A stretch of DNA of 64,000 nucleotides from Symploca sp. SIO3C6 (GTDB taxonomy: Bacteria > Cyanobacteriota > Cyanobacteriia > Cyanobacteriales > Coleofasciculaceae), in the NCBI GenBank assembly GCA_010692425.1, contig JAAHHJ010000006.1, positions 1 through 64,000 on the forward strand, in the 5' to 3' direction. A program made the position numbers and the translations under genes. The notes beneath the pieces were generated by a model. It searched no databases, was not told the DNA's origin, and was given only the letters and a program-made list of their open reading frames with translations. Positions 9,393-17,839 of this stretch are shown one piece after another (positions within the stretch are counted from its first letter, which is position 1; every line of letters starts with the position of its first letter).

Positions 9393-10706
9393 TTAAAAAA
9401 CGCCATAAAGACGCATCATAATTGATTTAATTTTATCTCCATAGTGAGGATCAGGAAGCCAACGCCTCCCCAAACCGTAAATTGAGGGGGCTACTCCCCG
9501 CGGGACAAAATCAAAACGAGGGTCAACAATTGGTTGCTGCTTAATTAGGTCATTACTAGCATAAGCTTTCAGATGTTGGATCTGAGCAGTAACTCCTGTT
9601 TTGGGATCAGGAAAAGAAGCACCTGAGGGACTCCCATCGGCAGAACCAAGACCACAGAAGTTATTTTGATCGGGTTTAATCCTACCATCAAAGCGCAAAT
9701 AATTTGTGTGTAGACACATCTGACAAAAGGCAATATCGTGGTTAACACCTTCAAGTTCAGACTCTTGGATGTAAAGTTCAGGTAAATCAGGGAACTTTGC
9801 CAAGGCATTTTCATTATTACTTTCAATAAAACTTTTTAGTTCACTTGCTGTGGTATTTCCCAAGCCCATAATTTGTTCAGACCCTGATAATTCTGTTCGA
9901 GGACGGAGATCAAGTACTACAGTTCTCGTCTGATTTTCCCAGGCTATGGCAATATCAAACTTCTGTAGGTCTATAGCTTTAATATAAACAATATTGCCGT
10001 AACTGATTTGGCGAATCTCGGGTAGAGAGGCTACTTTGATCCCTAACAGTTCGACTAAATCACTGGGAATATATGAATTGTTATTAACGAGAACTCCTTT
10101 CTCCTCATATTCGTTATCTTTAACACGGATATTAATCAGTGGAAACTCTCTTTGTTTGAGGTTTCTAGAATTCCATGCAATCAAACCATCAGCAATACCT
10201 TGGGCAAATTTATCACGATAGGTTTGCAGCAATTTTAAGTCTTCGCGGTTATCAATAAAACATAATTCCAGCAGTAGAGAAGCAACAGCAATCCGGCGAC
10301 AAAAGGCTAACCCACTGCGATGCATAGTGACAGTATCTGGTTTAGCTCCACGACTGGGAAGTCCGGGAACAGCCTTGAGTAAAGCGTCAAGTAAAATTTG
10401 TGCATCCTTTTGGCGTTGAGTGTTTTTAGCAATATAGAATGCTTCTGCTCCTCGTACAGAACCGTTAAAAGCATTGCCATGGAGATCAATAGCTACATCA
10501 CCAGGCACTGCATTAGCGTTAACCCAGCGAATTGTCCCTGTCAGGCTTAAATAGTCAGGAACAGAAATAAAATCTGCGCCCCTTGCTTTAAGTTCCTTGG
10601 CAACCAAGTCGCGGGTAAGTCTCATTTCTTTAGATTCAGTTGTTCCCAGAGCTACTGCTCCGGGATCTCTAAGATCATGACCAGCTGAAAGGATGATCCG
10701 TCCCAT
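9393..10706 (-). CDS. N-acetylmuramoyl-L-alanine amidase with glucosaminidase domain
   Basis: A 437-residue cell-wall hydrolase with two catalytic modules. Residues 1-180 are an Amidase_3 domain (zinc amidase cutting the MurNAc-L-Ala bond): MGRIILSAGHDLRDPGA, AIDLHGNAFN and LLLELCFIDN carry the His and Glu ligands. Residues about 185-270 resemble the copper-amine-oxidase-like beta domain seen in other amidases. Residues about 285-437 match a GH73 glucosaminidase (ESELEGVNHDIAFCQMC, NNFCGLGSADG). There is no signal peptide: the protein starts directly with the catalytic domain. It is followed upstream on the same strand by a carboxypeptidase gene, also without signal (74-base gap). How they leave the cell is unknown. 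Confidence 0.88.
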   Translation of the reverse strand: MGRIILSAGHDLRDPGAVALGTTESKEMRLTRDLVAKELKARGADFISVPDYLSLTGTIRWVNANAVPGDVAIDLHGNAFNGSVRGAEAFYIAKNTQRQKDAQILLDALLKAVPGLPSRGAKPDTVTMHRSGLAFCRRIAVASLLLELCFIDNREDLKLLQTYRDKFAQGIADGLIAWNSRNLKQREFPLINIRVKDNEYEEKGVLVNNNSYIPSDLVELLGIKVASLPEIRQISYGNIVYIKAIDLQKFDIAIAWENQTRTVVLDLRPRTELSGSEQIMGLGNTTASELKSFIESNNENALAKFPDLPELYIQESELEGVNHDIAFCQMCLHTNYLRFDGRIKPDQNNFCGLGSADGSPSGASFPDPKTGVTAQIQHLKAYASNDLIKQQPIVDPRFDFVPRGVAPSIYGLGRRWLPDPHYGDKIKSIMMRLYGVF

Positions 10707-10780
10707 TAATTCACCTCTGCTTAAATTTGTTTTTACTCAAGTTCAAGGTTAGCTTTAGGTGTGGTACTTCTTGTGACTAA

Positions 10781-11824
10781 TTAAAAAGCTAGTTTTTCCA
10801 GAGTTGCAGGTCCGACAATACCATCAGCTGTTAAGCCTTTCTGCTCTTGGAATTGCTTGACTGTTGCTACTGTTCCTGGTCCATAAAAACCATCGACTTC
10901 AATAGATAAACCTGTCTTAGCTAAGGCACTCTGAACCTTGCGAACATCTTCACCCTGCATGTAGGGTTGACTCAGGCGCAGTACCCTAAACTCTCCAATT
11001 GCGATGCCAAAGCCTTCGACAGGAGAGTTGTTGAGTCGTCTCGCCGTTTGACCACCATAGGCACCATCTTCGGCAATTTTGTCATTGAGGTTATGTTTAT
11101 TCCACAAACGCTGGAAAGCTCGCACAGATAGTGAGCGAATGTCACGCCTGCCAGACCCTTTATAGTCGAAATGAACTGGATCCCCAGGACCAAGCCAGCG
11201 CCAGCCATATTGAGACAAGTGTCTTCCCCAAAAAGTAGGATAGGGAGTATCGAGTGCTAAACCGCTTTGGTGGTTGCTTCTAGAGGGCGTCGCTGCCAGA
11301 GCAATATTGCATCGGCGGTTCTTATAGTGATTGTAGAGGATTTGCTGCTGAGCAATAGTACGATAAGCTGAGGTGATTGTCATTTTGTCTCCGGCAGAGG
11401 CAATAGCACGTTCTAGGGCTCTCTTGGCAGGTGGTTGCAGATAAGGCCAAACCGCTGAACCAAGATTCACATTCAAATCATCAAAGCTTACCAAGATACC
11501 AGGGACAATGCGATTCATTTCTGCAATAATTTGTCTGTCTAGCCCCTTGACAATCGCGGTTGAGCAGCATTGCACCTCCTTAACTATAGACGGAATTACC
11601 TGTACGTGTGGAATGAAAGCGTACCAGGTATTTTTACCCTGGAAATTTTCTTTAGCCAAAGAAACTCGGATATAAAACTTCTCTTCCTCAAGACGATCCC
11701 AACTGTGTAGTTCTAGTTCTGTTCCTCTTGGGATGCTATGCTTATCTTCAGCAGAGAGGTTAGAACTGCTTACAGGTTTCTGTTTGAAGACGGTATTCTC
11801 TACGATTTTTAGCCTTAAAGTCAT
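10781..11824 (-). CDS. VanY-type D-Ala-D-Ala carboxypeptidase with peptidoglycan-binding domain
   Basis: A 347-residue protein with three parts. Residues 1-75 look like an SH3-like domain. Residues about 100-230 are an M15B/VanY zinc peptidase with SNHQSGLALDT (zinc His and Asp) and DPVHFDY (zinc His). Residues about 230-347 hold a partly degenerate and then a clear PG_binding_1 repeat (GEDVRKVQSALAKTG, VDGFYGPGTVATVKQFQ). It would trim the terminal D-Ala from wall peptides. No signal peptide or membrane segment is visible, as in the amidase directly downstream. The two are likely cotranscribed. Confidence 0.85.
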   Translation of the reverse strand: MTLRLKIVENTVFKQKPVSSSNLSAEDKHSIPRGTELELHSWDRLEEEKFYIRVSLAKENFQGKNTWYAFIPHVQVIPSIVKEVQCCSTAIVKGLDRQIIAEMNRIVPGILVSFDDLNVNLGSAVWPYLQPPAKRALERAIASAGDKMTITSAYRTIAQQQILYNHYKNRRCNIALAATPSRSNHQSGLALDTPYPTFWGRHLSQYGWRWLGPGDPVHFDYKGSGRRDIRSLSVRAFQRLWNKHNLNDKIAEDGAYGGQTARRLNNSPVEGFGIAIGEFRVLRLSQPYMQGEDVRKVQSALAKTGLSIEVDGFYGPGTVATVKQFQEQKGLTADGIVGPATLEKLAF

Positions 11825-12737
11825 CAGAAAATCTCTAGGGTACTATGTCCGAGCACTTTACTAGATTAGGTGCTTCTTTCCTCTGTACTATAGAGAATAG
11901 AATATGCGATCGCCAAATTGTTCCTACTATGAGTACGGCGTGAGTAGGATAAATTACTTTAACTTACCTACTTGTATTTATTTTTCTTCCGCAATGAGCA
12001 CAGATTTATATGGATTAAAGGATTACACGGATGAAGGATTGGGTAGTCCTGTAGAGTAGTGACATTATAATGTCAGGATAATCATCAAGTTATAATGGTG
12101 AAAGAAATTCTAAATAGCACCAAGATTATTTTCTGGTTTTTTGGAGAAGGATAAAGTCTTTCTAACTAAAGGAGAAAATTGTTAGCGGAATCTACTATTT
12201 ACTCTTTCTATGTGATTTGGATTTTGGACAAAGGAAAATAGCATTTGCGTAACTTTTAAGAAATGATAGCATAAATAATGAATGCTCTATACTAGCCCAA
12301 ATCAAAGTAGAGAACTGGCTATTTTTTAGGATTAGAGAGGTTGGTTAGAGAGAGAGGGGGTGAACGAAATTTTGGTTGGAATTTTAATTCTCCGCGTCTC
12401 CACGTCTCCGCGTCTGCCTACTCCTTCCCCCACTCTTTTTTTTGTTCACCCTTAGGGAGGAGTCATCTTCTTGGTAAGTTTTCTACTTTGACATTTGGAA
12501 TGTTTTTCGAGAACTAAATGATGATTTCGGGGGATTATTTTATTAAAACTGATAATTTGTCTCACCAAAGTTTGGAGTAATTCTTGAAAATTAATTTCCT
12601 TTATTGTCTGCAAATAGAAGTATCTTTTTTCTTCGTAAGTTTTCGTTTTCCTAGTAGAGGAATTGCCCAAGGTTGATGACCATTTTCCTCTGGTTCTGAT
12701 AGAGCAGCGATAACGCAATAGGAATGACAACTAGATG
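11825..12737. other. Gene-poor intergenic stretch
   Basis: No convincing gene. It contains HIP1-like DNA (11909), AT-rich sequence, and the pyrimidine repeat at 12390-12417. A minus-strand open frame at 12452-12730 has no recognisable domain. An overlapping frame near 12620-12740 reads VIAALSEPEENGHQPW before a stop, which may be a remnant of a broken gene. Confidence 0.5.
12390..12417. repeat. Short tandem repeat (cgtctccn units)
   Basis: Tandem near-copies of the octamer TCTCCGCG/TCTCCACG, followed by a short T-run. Same class as the arrays at 2796 and 57961. Confidence 0.55.
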
Positions 12738-12954
12738 ACTATGTAGGTGAAAAGCCTACCCCGCAGGTGCAGGGGTGAAAGCACTTCCTCAGGTTCGAGA
12801 CTAGCCATCAACGCCTGAAGCAGGGATCAAAGGTGGCAATACTAGAAGCCTAGTATATATCATAATTGTAAGCAGGCTTTGCGTAGGACAACTTGGGGCT
12901 CCGTAGCAATATCGGCTGATAATCCCTGTTTTGCAAAGCAGGGAGATGTCAAAT
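12738..12954 (+). ncRNA. Structured IS200/IS605-end or omega-RNA-like relic
   Basis: About 215 bases with an unusual density of hairpins: gtagg/cctac (12743-12759), cccc/gggg (12759-12775), a bulged ctt..tcagg/cctgaag arm (12784-12820), atactag/ctagtat with a 4-base loop (12839-12856), and tccctg/caggga (12923-12944). The 3' part, gctgataatccctg followed by the hairpin and gatgtcaa, resembles right ends of IS200/IS605-family elements and the 3' end of HEARO/IscB-associated RNAs as I remember them. No tnpB, iscB or tnpA frame is nearby; tRNA-Cys follows. It could be a transposon relic or a stand-alone guide-type RNA. Confidence 0.4.
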
Positions 12955-13012
12955 TCAATCCCTTATCTAGCTAGATACTTGCTAGTTTGATATACTATAA
13001 TTCTGGAGTCAT

Positions 13013-13083
13013 GGCGGCATAGCCAAGTGGTAAGGCAGGGGCCTGCAAAGCCTTTATCCCCAGTTCGAATCTGGGTGCCGCCT
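13013..13083 (+). tRNA. tRNA-Cys (GCA)
   Basis: Cloverleaf with acceptor GGCGGCA/TGCCGCC, anticodon loop with GCA, T-loop TTCGAAT and discriminator T, typical of tRNA-Cys. The CCA tail is not encoded. It is 169 bases from the end of purM on the opposite strand. Confidence 0.96.
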
Positions 13084-13251
13084 TTTAAAGAGGATGCGGG
13101 GAGAAATTAAAACCACTCCCCTTGCCGGAGAGAGGTTTTTTAGATACTGTCAAAAGTAAATTTACCAAAGAGAGGAGGATGCAAGGGGGTGAGGGTCAAA
13201 AACTTGCCAAATTGACATGCACCCAAAGAGATGCCTCTAAAAAAATTCTCG

Positions 13252-14103
13252 TTATTCGGGTATACCGATAACGTCGCCTGTACCTTCAATCACTTCACCA
13301 ATGGTGTAGGCGGCAATGCCGAGTGACTCAAACCAGCTCAAAGTTTGTTCTGCCTGAGTTGGCGATACAATTAGCACAAAACCAATACCCATATTAAAAG
13401 TATTAAACATCTCTTGGGCACTGACATCACCAGCTTGGGCTAGCCACTGAAAAATTGGCGGAATTACCCAGCTACTGGGTTCAATTTGAACCGATTGACC
13501 AACGCCAAGGCAGCGAGGTAGGTTTTCTGGTATGCCACCACCGGTTATGTGAGCCATAGCGCGAATCTCAATACCAGAGTCAAGGGCATCAAGAACAGGT
13601 TTGACATATATCTGAGTAGGCGTTAACAAAACTTCACCTAAACTGCTACCACCAAGCATTTTTGGACAAGTGTCCCAGTTGGAGGTGCCAGTATCTGAGG
13701 TAGACTCGCTGACAATTTTCCGCACCAAACTAAAGCCATTACTATGAACACCCTCACTTGCCAAACCAATGGCAACATCTCCCATTTGTACCTTAGAACC
13801 ATCTAGCATCTGGCTCTTTTCGACAATTCCCACACAAAATCCTGCTAAATCATACTCTCCCGGTTTATAAAAACCAGGCATTTCTGCTGTTTCTCCTCCC
13901 AGCAAAGCACAGCCAGCAAGGCGACACCCTTGGGCAATACCAGCAACCACCTGGGTTAATTGCCCAGAGTTGAGCTTGCTAGTTGCTAAGTAATCTAAGA
14001 AAAATAGAGGTTGGGCCCCAGAAGTCAAAACATCATTAACACACATTGCTACTAAGTCAATCCCTACTGTATTGTGACAATTAAGGTCTTGAGCAAGTTT
14101 GAG
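13252..14103 (-). CDS. purM: purM exon 2 (AIR synthetase, C-terminal 283 residues)
   Basis: The larger part of phosphoribosylformylglycinamidine cyclo-ligase, which makes aminoimidazole ribonucleotide in purine synthesis. Read without its start, it begins [20 protein letters not shown] and continues to the natural end [12 protein letters not shown]. Key family segments are intact, including [18 protein letters not shown] and [11 protein letters not shown]. Joined to exon 1 it gives a 347-residue protein, the usual PurM length, with the junction falling inside [13 protein letters not shown]. An internal ATG exists in exon 2, but a protein started there would lack the N-terminal ATP-grasping region and be inactive. 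Splicing of the intervening intron is therefore probably required. Confidence 0.9.
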   Translation of the reverse strand, partial: LKLAQDLNCHNTVGIDLVAMCVNDVLTSGAQPLFFLDYLATSKLNSGQLTQVVAGIAQGCRLAGCALLGGETAEMPGFYKPGEYDLAGFCVGIVEKSQMLDGSKVQMGDVAIGLASEGVHSNGFSLVRKIVSESTSDTGTSNWDTCPKMLGGSSLGEVLLTPTQIYVKPVLDALDSGIEIRAMAHITGGGIPENLPRCLGVGQSVQIEPSSWVIPPIFQWLAQAGDVSAQEMFNTFNMGIGFVLIVSPTQAEQTLSWFESLGIAAYTIGEVIEGTGDVIGIPE

Positions 14104-14144
14104 ATTAAACTAAGCCACTTAGTCACCTAAGGGACTCGTCTTCA

Positions 14145-14178
14145 AAACCGGACATGAGACTTTCACCTCATCCGGCTC
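14145..14178 (-). ncRNA. Group II intron domain V
   Basis: Minus strand reads GAGCCGGATGAGGTGAAAGT then CTCATGTCCGGTTT. This is the canonical 34-base catalytic hairpin: stem GAGCCGGA pairs with TCCGGTTT, with an upper stem closed by a GAAA loop. It is followed by the short domain VI region and the intron 3' end about 40 bases on. The intact fold suggests the ribozyme is still active. Confidence 0.92.
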
Positions 14179-14219
14179 CTCAATGATTTGGCGCTTGCTA
14201 AGCGAACCTACAGCTGTGA

Positions 14220-15164
14220 TTAAGTATGAGTAAGTAACCGCATCAATTTGTTATTTTTCTGTTTACTCGCAAATACCCAGTTCTGACTTTCAAGAGTATG
14301 CCAATACTTATTTGATACCCATTTCCTGCCTTTTTTGGGATGGCGGTGCTTTGCCCATGACATCAGTTTGAGAAACACTAAATGATCTAAGCGTTTAGAT
14401 ATCTTCTTACTAACCTGTGACCAATAGTAGTTTTTCCACTCTTGAATAACTGGATTTAAACGCCGAATTAATGCCTCTTGAGGCGCTGATTTGTGGGCGT
14501 CAATAATACTAACTATTCGCCAGTAGTGTTTCTGTTGCTGATCTTTAGTTAGGGTAATCTTACTTAGAAAGCCTTGATTTTCGTCAAGTTGCTTCGCGAC
14601 AAGACAGAATTTACAAGCAGAATTTGCTGAGTGTAACCTAAGTTGTTTGTTACAATGATTACGAACTTCTGGAACACAGTCCCTAACTTCTAAATTTTGA
14701 ACTCCTTGTTCAAACTTAGCTTCCCATTCCGGCTCTATTGCTAGTTTTGCAAGGACTTGTAAAGCTCGGTTATACATTTTCACAATAGCCAGATATTTCC
14801 GACTATACCTAACTATTTTGGGCTTATCTTCCCCAATAATTGTCCAACCCTTAGAGCTGAATTTTAATTGGTTAGCTAATGTTAGACACTGCTGTGAAGA
14901 TAATGGGATATGGTGATCAGAGTAAAGTAGATGAAATTGGCTTACACTCTTCTGTTTTGTAACAGTTCTAATAACTTGTCGAACTGATAAGCACTTTGCC
15001 GACCAAGACTTGAGTAAAGTTTTCTGTAGTCTACGAACAACTTTGAAATCACCACGCTGTGAGGCTCTGTAGATGCGCTTTTGCAACTTAAAGACTACCC
15101 ATTCTAGCTTATGCCAGGGTATGTTCTTCCATTCCACCGTCGGATATTCCCGCGTTTTAGACAT
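14220..15164 (-). CDS. Degenerate group II intron maturase lacking the RT core
   Basis: A 314-residue intron-encoded protein, open from the ATG at 15164 (MSKTREYPTVEW, the usual start of this family; an upstream start at 15233 is less likely). Residues 1-60 match the RT-0 region (FKLQKRIYRASQRGD, LLKSWSAKCLSVRQV). Residues about 60-165 are a weak remnant of RT blocks 1-2 with a good match at MYNRALQVLAKLAIEPEW. RT blocks 3-7, including the catalytic YADD, are missing. The thumb/domain X is well kept (APQEALIRRLNPVIQEWKN, SKRLDHLVFLKLMSWAKRR-like segment, RKWVSNKYWHT). No HNH endonuclease domain remains. It can no longer reverse transcribe but could still help splicing. Confidence 0.85.
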   Translation of the reverse strand: MSKTREYPTVEWKNIPWHKLEWVVFKLQKRIYRASQRGDFKVVRRLQKTLLKSWSAKCLSVRQVIRTVTKQKSVSQFHLLYSDHHIPLSSQQCLTLANQLKFSSKGWTIIGEDKPKIVRYSRKYLAIVKMYNRALQVLAKLAIEPEWEAKFEQGVQNLEVRDCVPEVRNHCNKQLRLHSANSACKFCLVAKQLDENQGFLSKITLTKDQQQKHYWRIVSIIDAHKSAPQEALIRRLNPVIQEWKNYYWSQVSKKISKRLDHLVFLKLMSWAKHRHPKKGRKWVSNKYWHTLESQNWVFASKQKNNKLMRLLTHT

Positions 15165-16203
15165 ATTAATTGCTACCAAGTATCCACATTCCAAATCATC
15201 GTGAGTCTGTCTGCATATCCCAATTATTACCACTGGGCATTGGCTTATGACTCAATCTCTCCCAACACATTCATGCGGTTAGTACCTACTCTTGATAAGC
15301 TAAAACACATTTAATTTAGACAATCATCAAAAATCATCTGTTTCTTGTGTAATAGTCATGGGATGAGTGTCTCACTTGTCTAAAAACCTCATCCAAAACC
15401 TGCAAGTAAAATGTGGAACAACTTACTTTCTCAAGAGAGAAATGTGTGGGTTACTTCGTTCCTGATAACCATTGATAGAGTCCTTAGGATGATGCTCTAC
15501 ACCGGGATTATAGGAAGTGCTACTAAGCAACGAAGATACTTAGACCCTAATCCAATTTGATGTTTTAGCCTAATTACATCAGTACGTCATTACGATGCTT
15601 CAACACATCTTCGTTTTCACTATCCATAGACTCTTGCTGAAGGTTTTACCAGTTTATAATTAATTTATAAAATCAATAATTATAAATTTAATATTTACTT
15701 TATAAATTAACTTTTAGGCTACCAGTAAATCCTCCTTTGCCTCCCGCTTTAGGGATTGATGACTAGTCGCTACCCTAGGGATATTGCTTTCACCACAGCA
15801 CTAGTGGGGAGGGACTTGTTGCAAACTTAATTTATGATTTAAGCTTGTTTTCAGCGAAAGTTTACTTTTTCCTGAAACTACGGTTTTTATGTAATACTCA
15901 TTGACTTTTGAGCCAGTTTGTATATTCATAAATCCTGTTACTCACCCTCATGGCTATCAAGTTATCAGGGTATCTTGAAAGGAACTAATATCAATTAGAT
16001 ACTCGACTTGGGAGGTGTAGGAAATTCAGCAACAGTAGAAGATGTATGGAAACAGTTTTCTGTTTCCTATTCCCTAGTGCCCTTATTTTTCATTACTTTT
16101 GATGCTAGCCATCCAAGTCATAAAATGATGTATGTTCCTGTTTTAGTCCCTGTGGCTAATCCCCCAAGCTCTTATCGGCTGGTTTCTAGCCAACGAATCG
16201 CAC

Positions 16204-16395
16204 CTTCGTACCAACGCCATCTGTTCCAGATACAAGAACTGGTTCTCGATACCCTACTGGCAGCTGAAAGCAACCACTAAAACTACCGAATCCACCTAAT
16301 ACTTCAGACCGATACGTGCTTTGCACCAAGCTGCGAATTTGCTCTACAAAAGCTCGACCTGCTTCAACATCAACTCCTGCTTCTCGATAATCCAT
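16204..16395 (-). CDS. purM: purM exon 1 (AIR synthetase, N-terminal 64 residues)
   Basis: Encodes [20 protein letters not shown] to [12 protein letters not shown], the highly conserved N-terminus of PurM with the glycine-rich ATP-binding segment. The ATG at 16395 is the family's usual start. The frame is cut after Lys64 by the group II intron; reading on gives only VRFVG and a stop. It lies 98 bases downstream of the Atg8-like gene on the same strand, so the two may share a promoter. Confidence 0.92.
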
Positions 16396-16493
16396 GTAGC
16401 TTTCTCCATAAGTAATTTAGTGCAGCAATTAGAAGTTTAACCTGACAACATCATCTCTTACAAAGAAAACCTCTAAATCTAGATAGAGTTTAG

Positions 16494-16805
16494 CTAGCTG
16501 TAGGCAATATATAAGAAACCATCTTCGTCTTCATATTCAGAATATATTGTTTCCATGGTATTAGAAATATCAGTAATTACTTTCTTTTTGATTAAGAAAG
16601 ATAAATCTTTTTCTTCTGCAAGATTTAATCTTACTCGAATGGTATAAATAAAAGCCGAAACCGTGAGCGTGGCTGGCACGAAGTATTTTGGTTTGTCTAA
16701 ATCAGGCATCATAGAACCTTCCGATTTTTCTACGATAACAGGAACTCTGTCTGGATGTTTGGACAAGATTTTTAAAAAATCTGCAAAACGAACCTCAAAA
16801 TGCAC
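16494..16805 (-). CDS. Atg8/GABARAP-like ubiquitin-fold protein without C-terminal tail
   Basis: A 103-residue protein that aligns with eukaryotic Atg8/LC3/GABARAP along nearly its whole length. Landmarks: HPDRVPVIVEK (GABARAP YPDRVPVIVEK), DLDKPKYFVPATLTV (GABARAP DLDKKKYLVPSDLTV), FIYTIRVRLNL (YFLIRKRIHL), and the end DEDGFLYIAYS (GABARAP FLYIAYS, yeast Atg8 DGFLYVTYS). The basic Lys-x-Lys-Tyr strand and following Val-Pro that line the LIR-motif docking sites are kept. The frame stops right after AYS, so the tail carrying the conjugated glycine is absent; reading past the TAG shows no hidden glycine tail. The start is GTG, with a stop 9 bases upstream, so the N-terminal helices are shortened. 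No Atg4, Atg7 or Atg3 homologue is in the window. Conjugation is unlikely; a binding role is possible. Confidence 0.85.
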   Translation of the reverse strand: MHFEVRFADFLKILSKHPDRVPVIVEKSEGSMMPDLDKPKYFVPATLTVSAFIYTIRVRLNLAEEKDLSFLIKKKVITDISNTMETIYSEYEDEDGFLYIAYS

Positions 16806-17132
16806 AACAGCTTATCAAGAGATAGGCATCTTAGTGTAAACTTTTATTTAGCACTTTTAACATAACTTTCAGGAAATCAAAGCTGCCAACGTCAGTCTCA
16901 AGGTTATTTTTGACTAAATCTAAAATTCCAACTTTGATGAATTTTTGATGAATTTTGGGCAAAATCTTGGATATTACTGATCCCCAAACTCAAAAGTTCG
17001 TGATAGTCTGTTGCCGTTGAATGAAATAAAGCGGAAACGAAACGAGTACGATTTATCGAGGTGTGTCTTAATGTTCTCTTACAGAACTCAATAGTCAGCC
17101 TCAAAATCCCAAACACTTTTAACAACAGACGT

Positions 17133-17684
17133 ATGAATCAACGAATTTGGAGTAGTCTCACTTTTACACTCTTGACCACAGCCATTGGCACAACACCATC
17201 CCATGCTGAACCAATTGAAGCAGTTAACCAAAGTTTTGAGGCAGTTACATCTGTGGCAGGGGTACAGCAAATGCCAGCGACGGCTACCCCTATTTCAGTC
17301 CAATACTCGGCTTTATCCGATGTAGATAAGAGAGCCGATAAGCCCAAAGTAGGTCAAAGAACACCAATTCCTCTCAAGCAAACTCGAAGCCAGATGAGGG
17401 GAATTGCTTCTTGGTATGGCCCTGGCTTGCATGGCAGGCGTAGCGCTAGTGGCGAAAGATTTAACCAGCATGCGATGACAGCAGCCCACCGCAGTTTACC
17501 TTTCGGAACACACGTGCGGGTTACTAATTTGAATAATGGTCGCTCTGTCGTGGTGCGAATTAATGACCGTGGACCATTTACAAGGGGTCGTGTCATCGAC
17601 CTTTCAGCAGCAGCCGCCGGAGCCCTGAGAATGAAGCAAGCAGGTACTGCGCCTGTACAGGTAGAGATTGTAAGGGCTAAATAA
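17133..17684 (+). CDS. rlpA: RlpA-like septal ring lytic transglycosylase
   Basis: A 183-residue exported protein with a double-psi beta-barrel (DPBB) domain. I chose the ATG at 17133, which begins a normal signal peptide ([16 protein letters not shown], cleavage near SHA/EP); the open frame extends 24 codons further upstream without sense. The DPBB domain spans about residues 85-183, with [19 protein letters not shown] and [11 protein letters not shown], the latter holding the catalytic-type Asp. RlpA proteins cut glycan strands lacking peptides. No SPOR domain is present, as is usual in cyanobacterial members. It is divergent from the Atg8-like gene (327-base gap). Confidence 0.88.
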   Translation: MNQRIWSSLTFTLLTTAIGTTPSHAEPIEAVNQSFEAVTSVAGVQQMPATATPISVQYSALSDVDKRADKPKVGQRTPIPLKQTRSQMRGIASWYGPGLHGRRSASGERFNQHAMTAAHRSLPFGTHVRVTNLNNGRSVVVRINDRGPFTRGRVIDLSAAAAGALRMKQAGTAPVQVEIVRAK

Positions 17685-17839
17685 ATAAAACAGCTCTAAT
17701 CAATGGGGAATCTGCTTTCCTCCCTATCTTTGGTAGGGTAGGGAGGAGGGTCAAAAGCTGATTTGTTCATTATTGATTGTTCATAATTGATTGCCATGAA
17801 CCATGAACGAACTGTAAGTAAGCCAAGAGTGAAATTGCC

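Larger units (their letters stand above)
14104..16203 (-). mobile_element. Group II intron inside purM (immobile, self-splicing type)
   Basis: A 2,100-base intron between codons 64 and 65 of purM. On the minus strand it starts GTGCG (16203 to 16199), matching the group II GUGYG 5' end, and ends in AT (AY rule) at 14104. Domain V is at 14145-14178 and encodes a degenerate maturase in the loop of domain IV. The hairpin ctaag-tatcttcgttg-cttag (minus strand, about 15525-15545) shows CTTCGT in its loop, exactly complementary to the last six exon bases ACGAAG, so it is a candidate EBS1. The 5' ribozyme part is about 1,040 bases, several hundred longer than in typical bacterial group II introns; an AT-rich patch at about 15650-15715 may be an insertion in domain I. 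Confidence 0.9.

Noticed and set aside
12452-12730. Minus-strand open frame of 92 codons
   Set aside because: No domain, composition not coding-like, and an overlapping frame also shows a fragment; kept only as a possible remnant in the intergenic note.
13252-14046. Truncated PurM from an internal ATG as a stand-alone gene
   Set aside because: It lacks the first 83 residues of the protein, and exon 1 plus intron ends are clearly present upstream.
15111-15314. Plus-strand open frame within the intron
   Set aside because: Antisense to the maturase start; shadow.
16008-16280. Plus-strand open frame of 90 codons
   Set aside because: Lies antisense to the intron 5' end and purM exon 1; it is a shadow.
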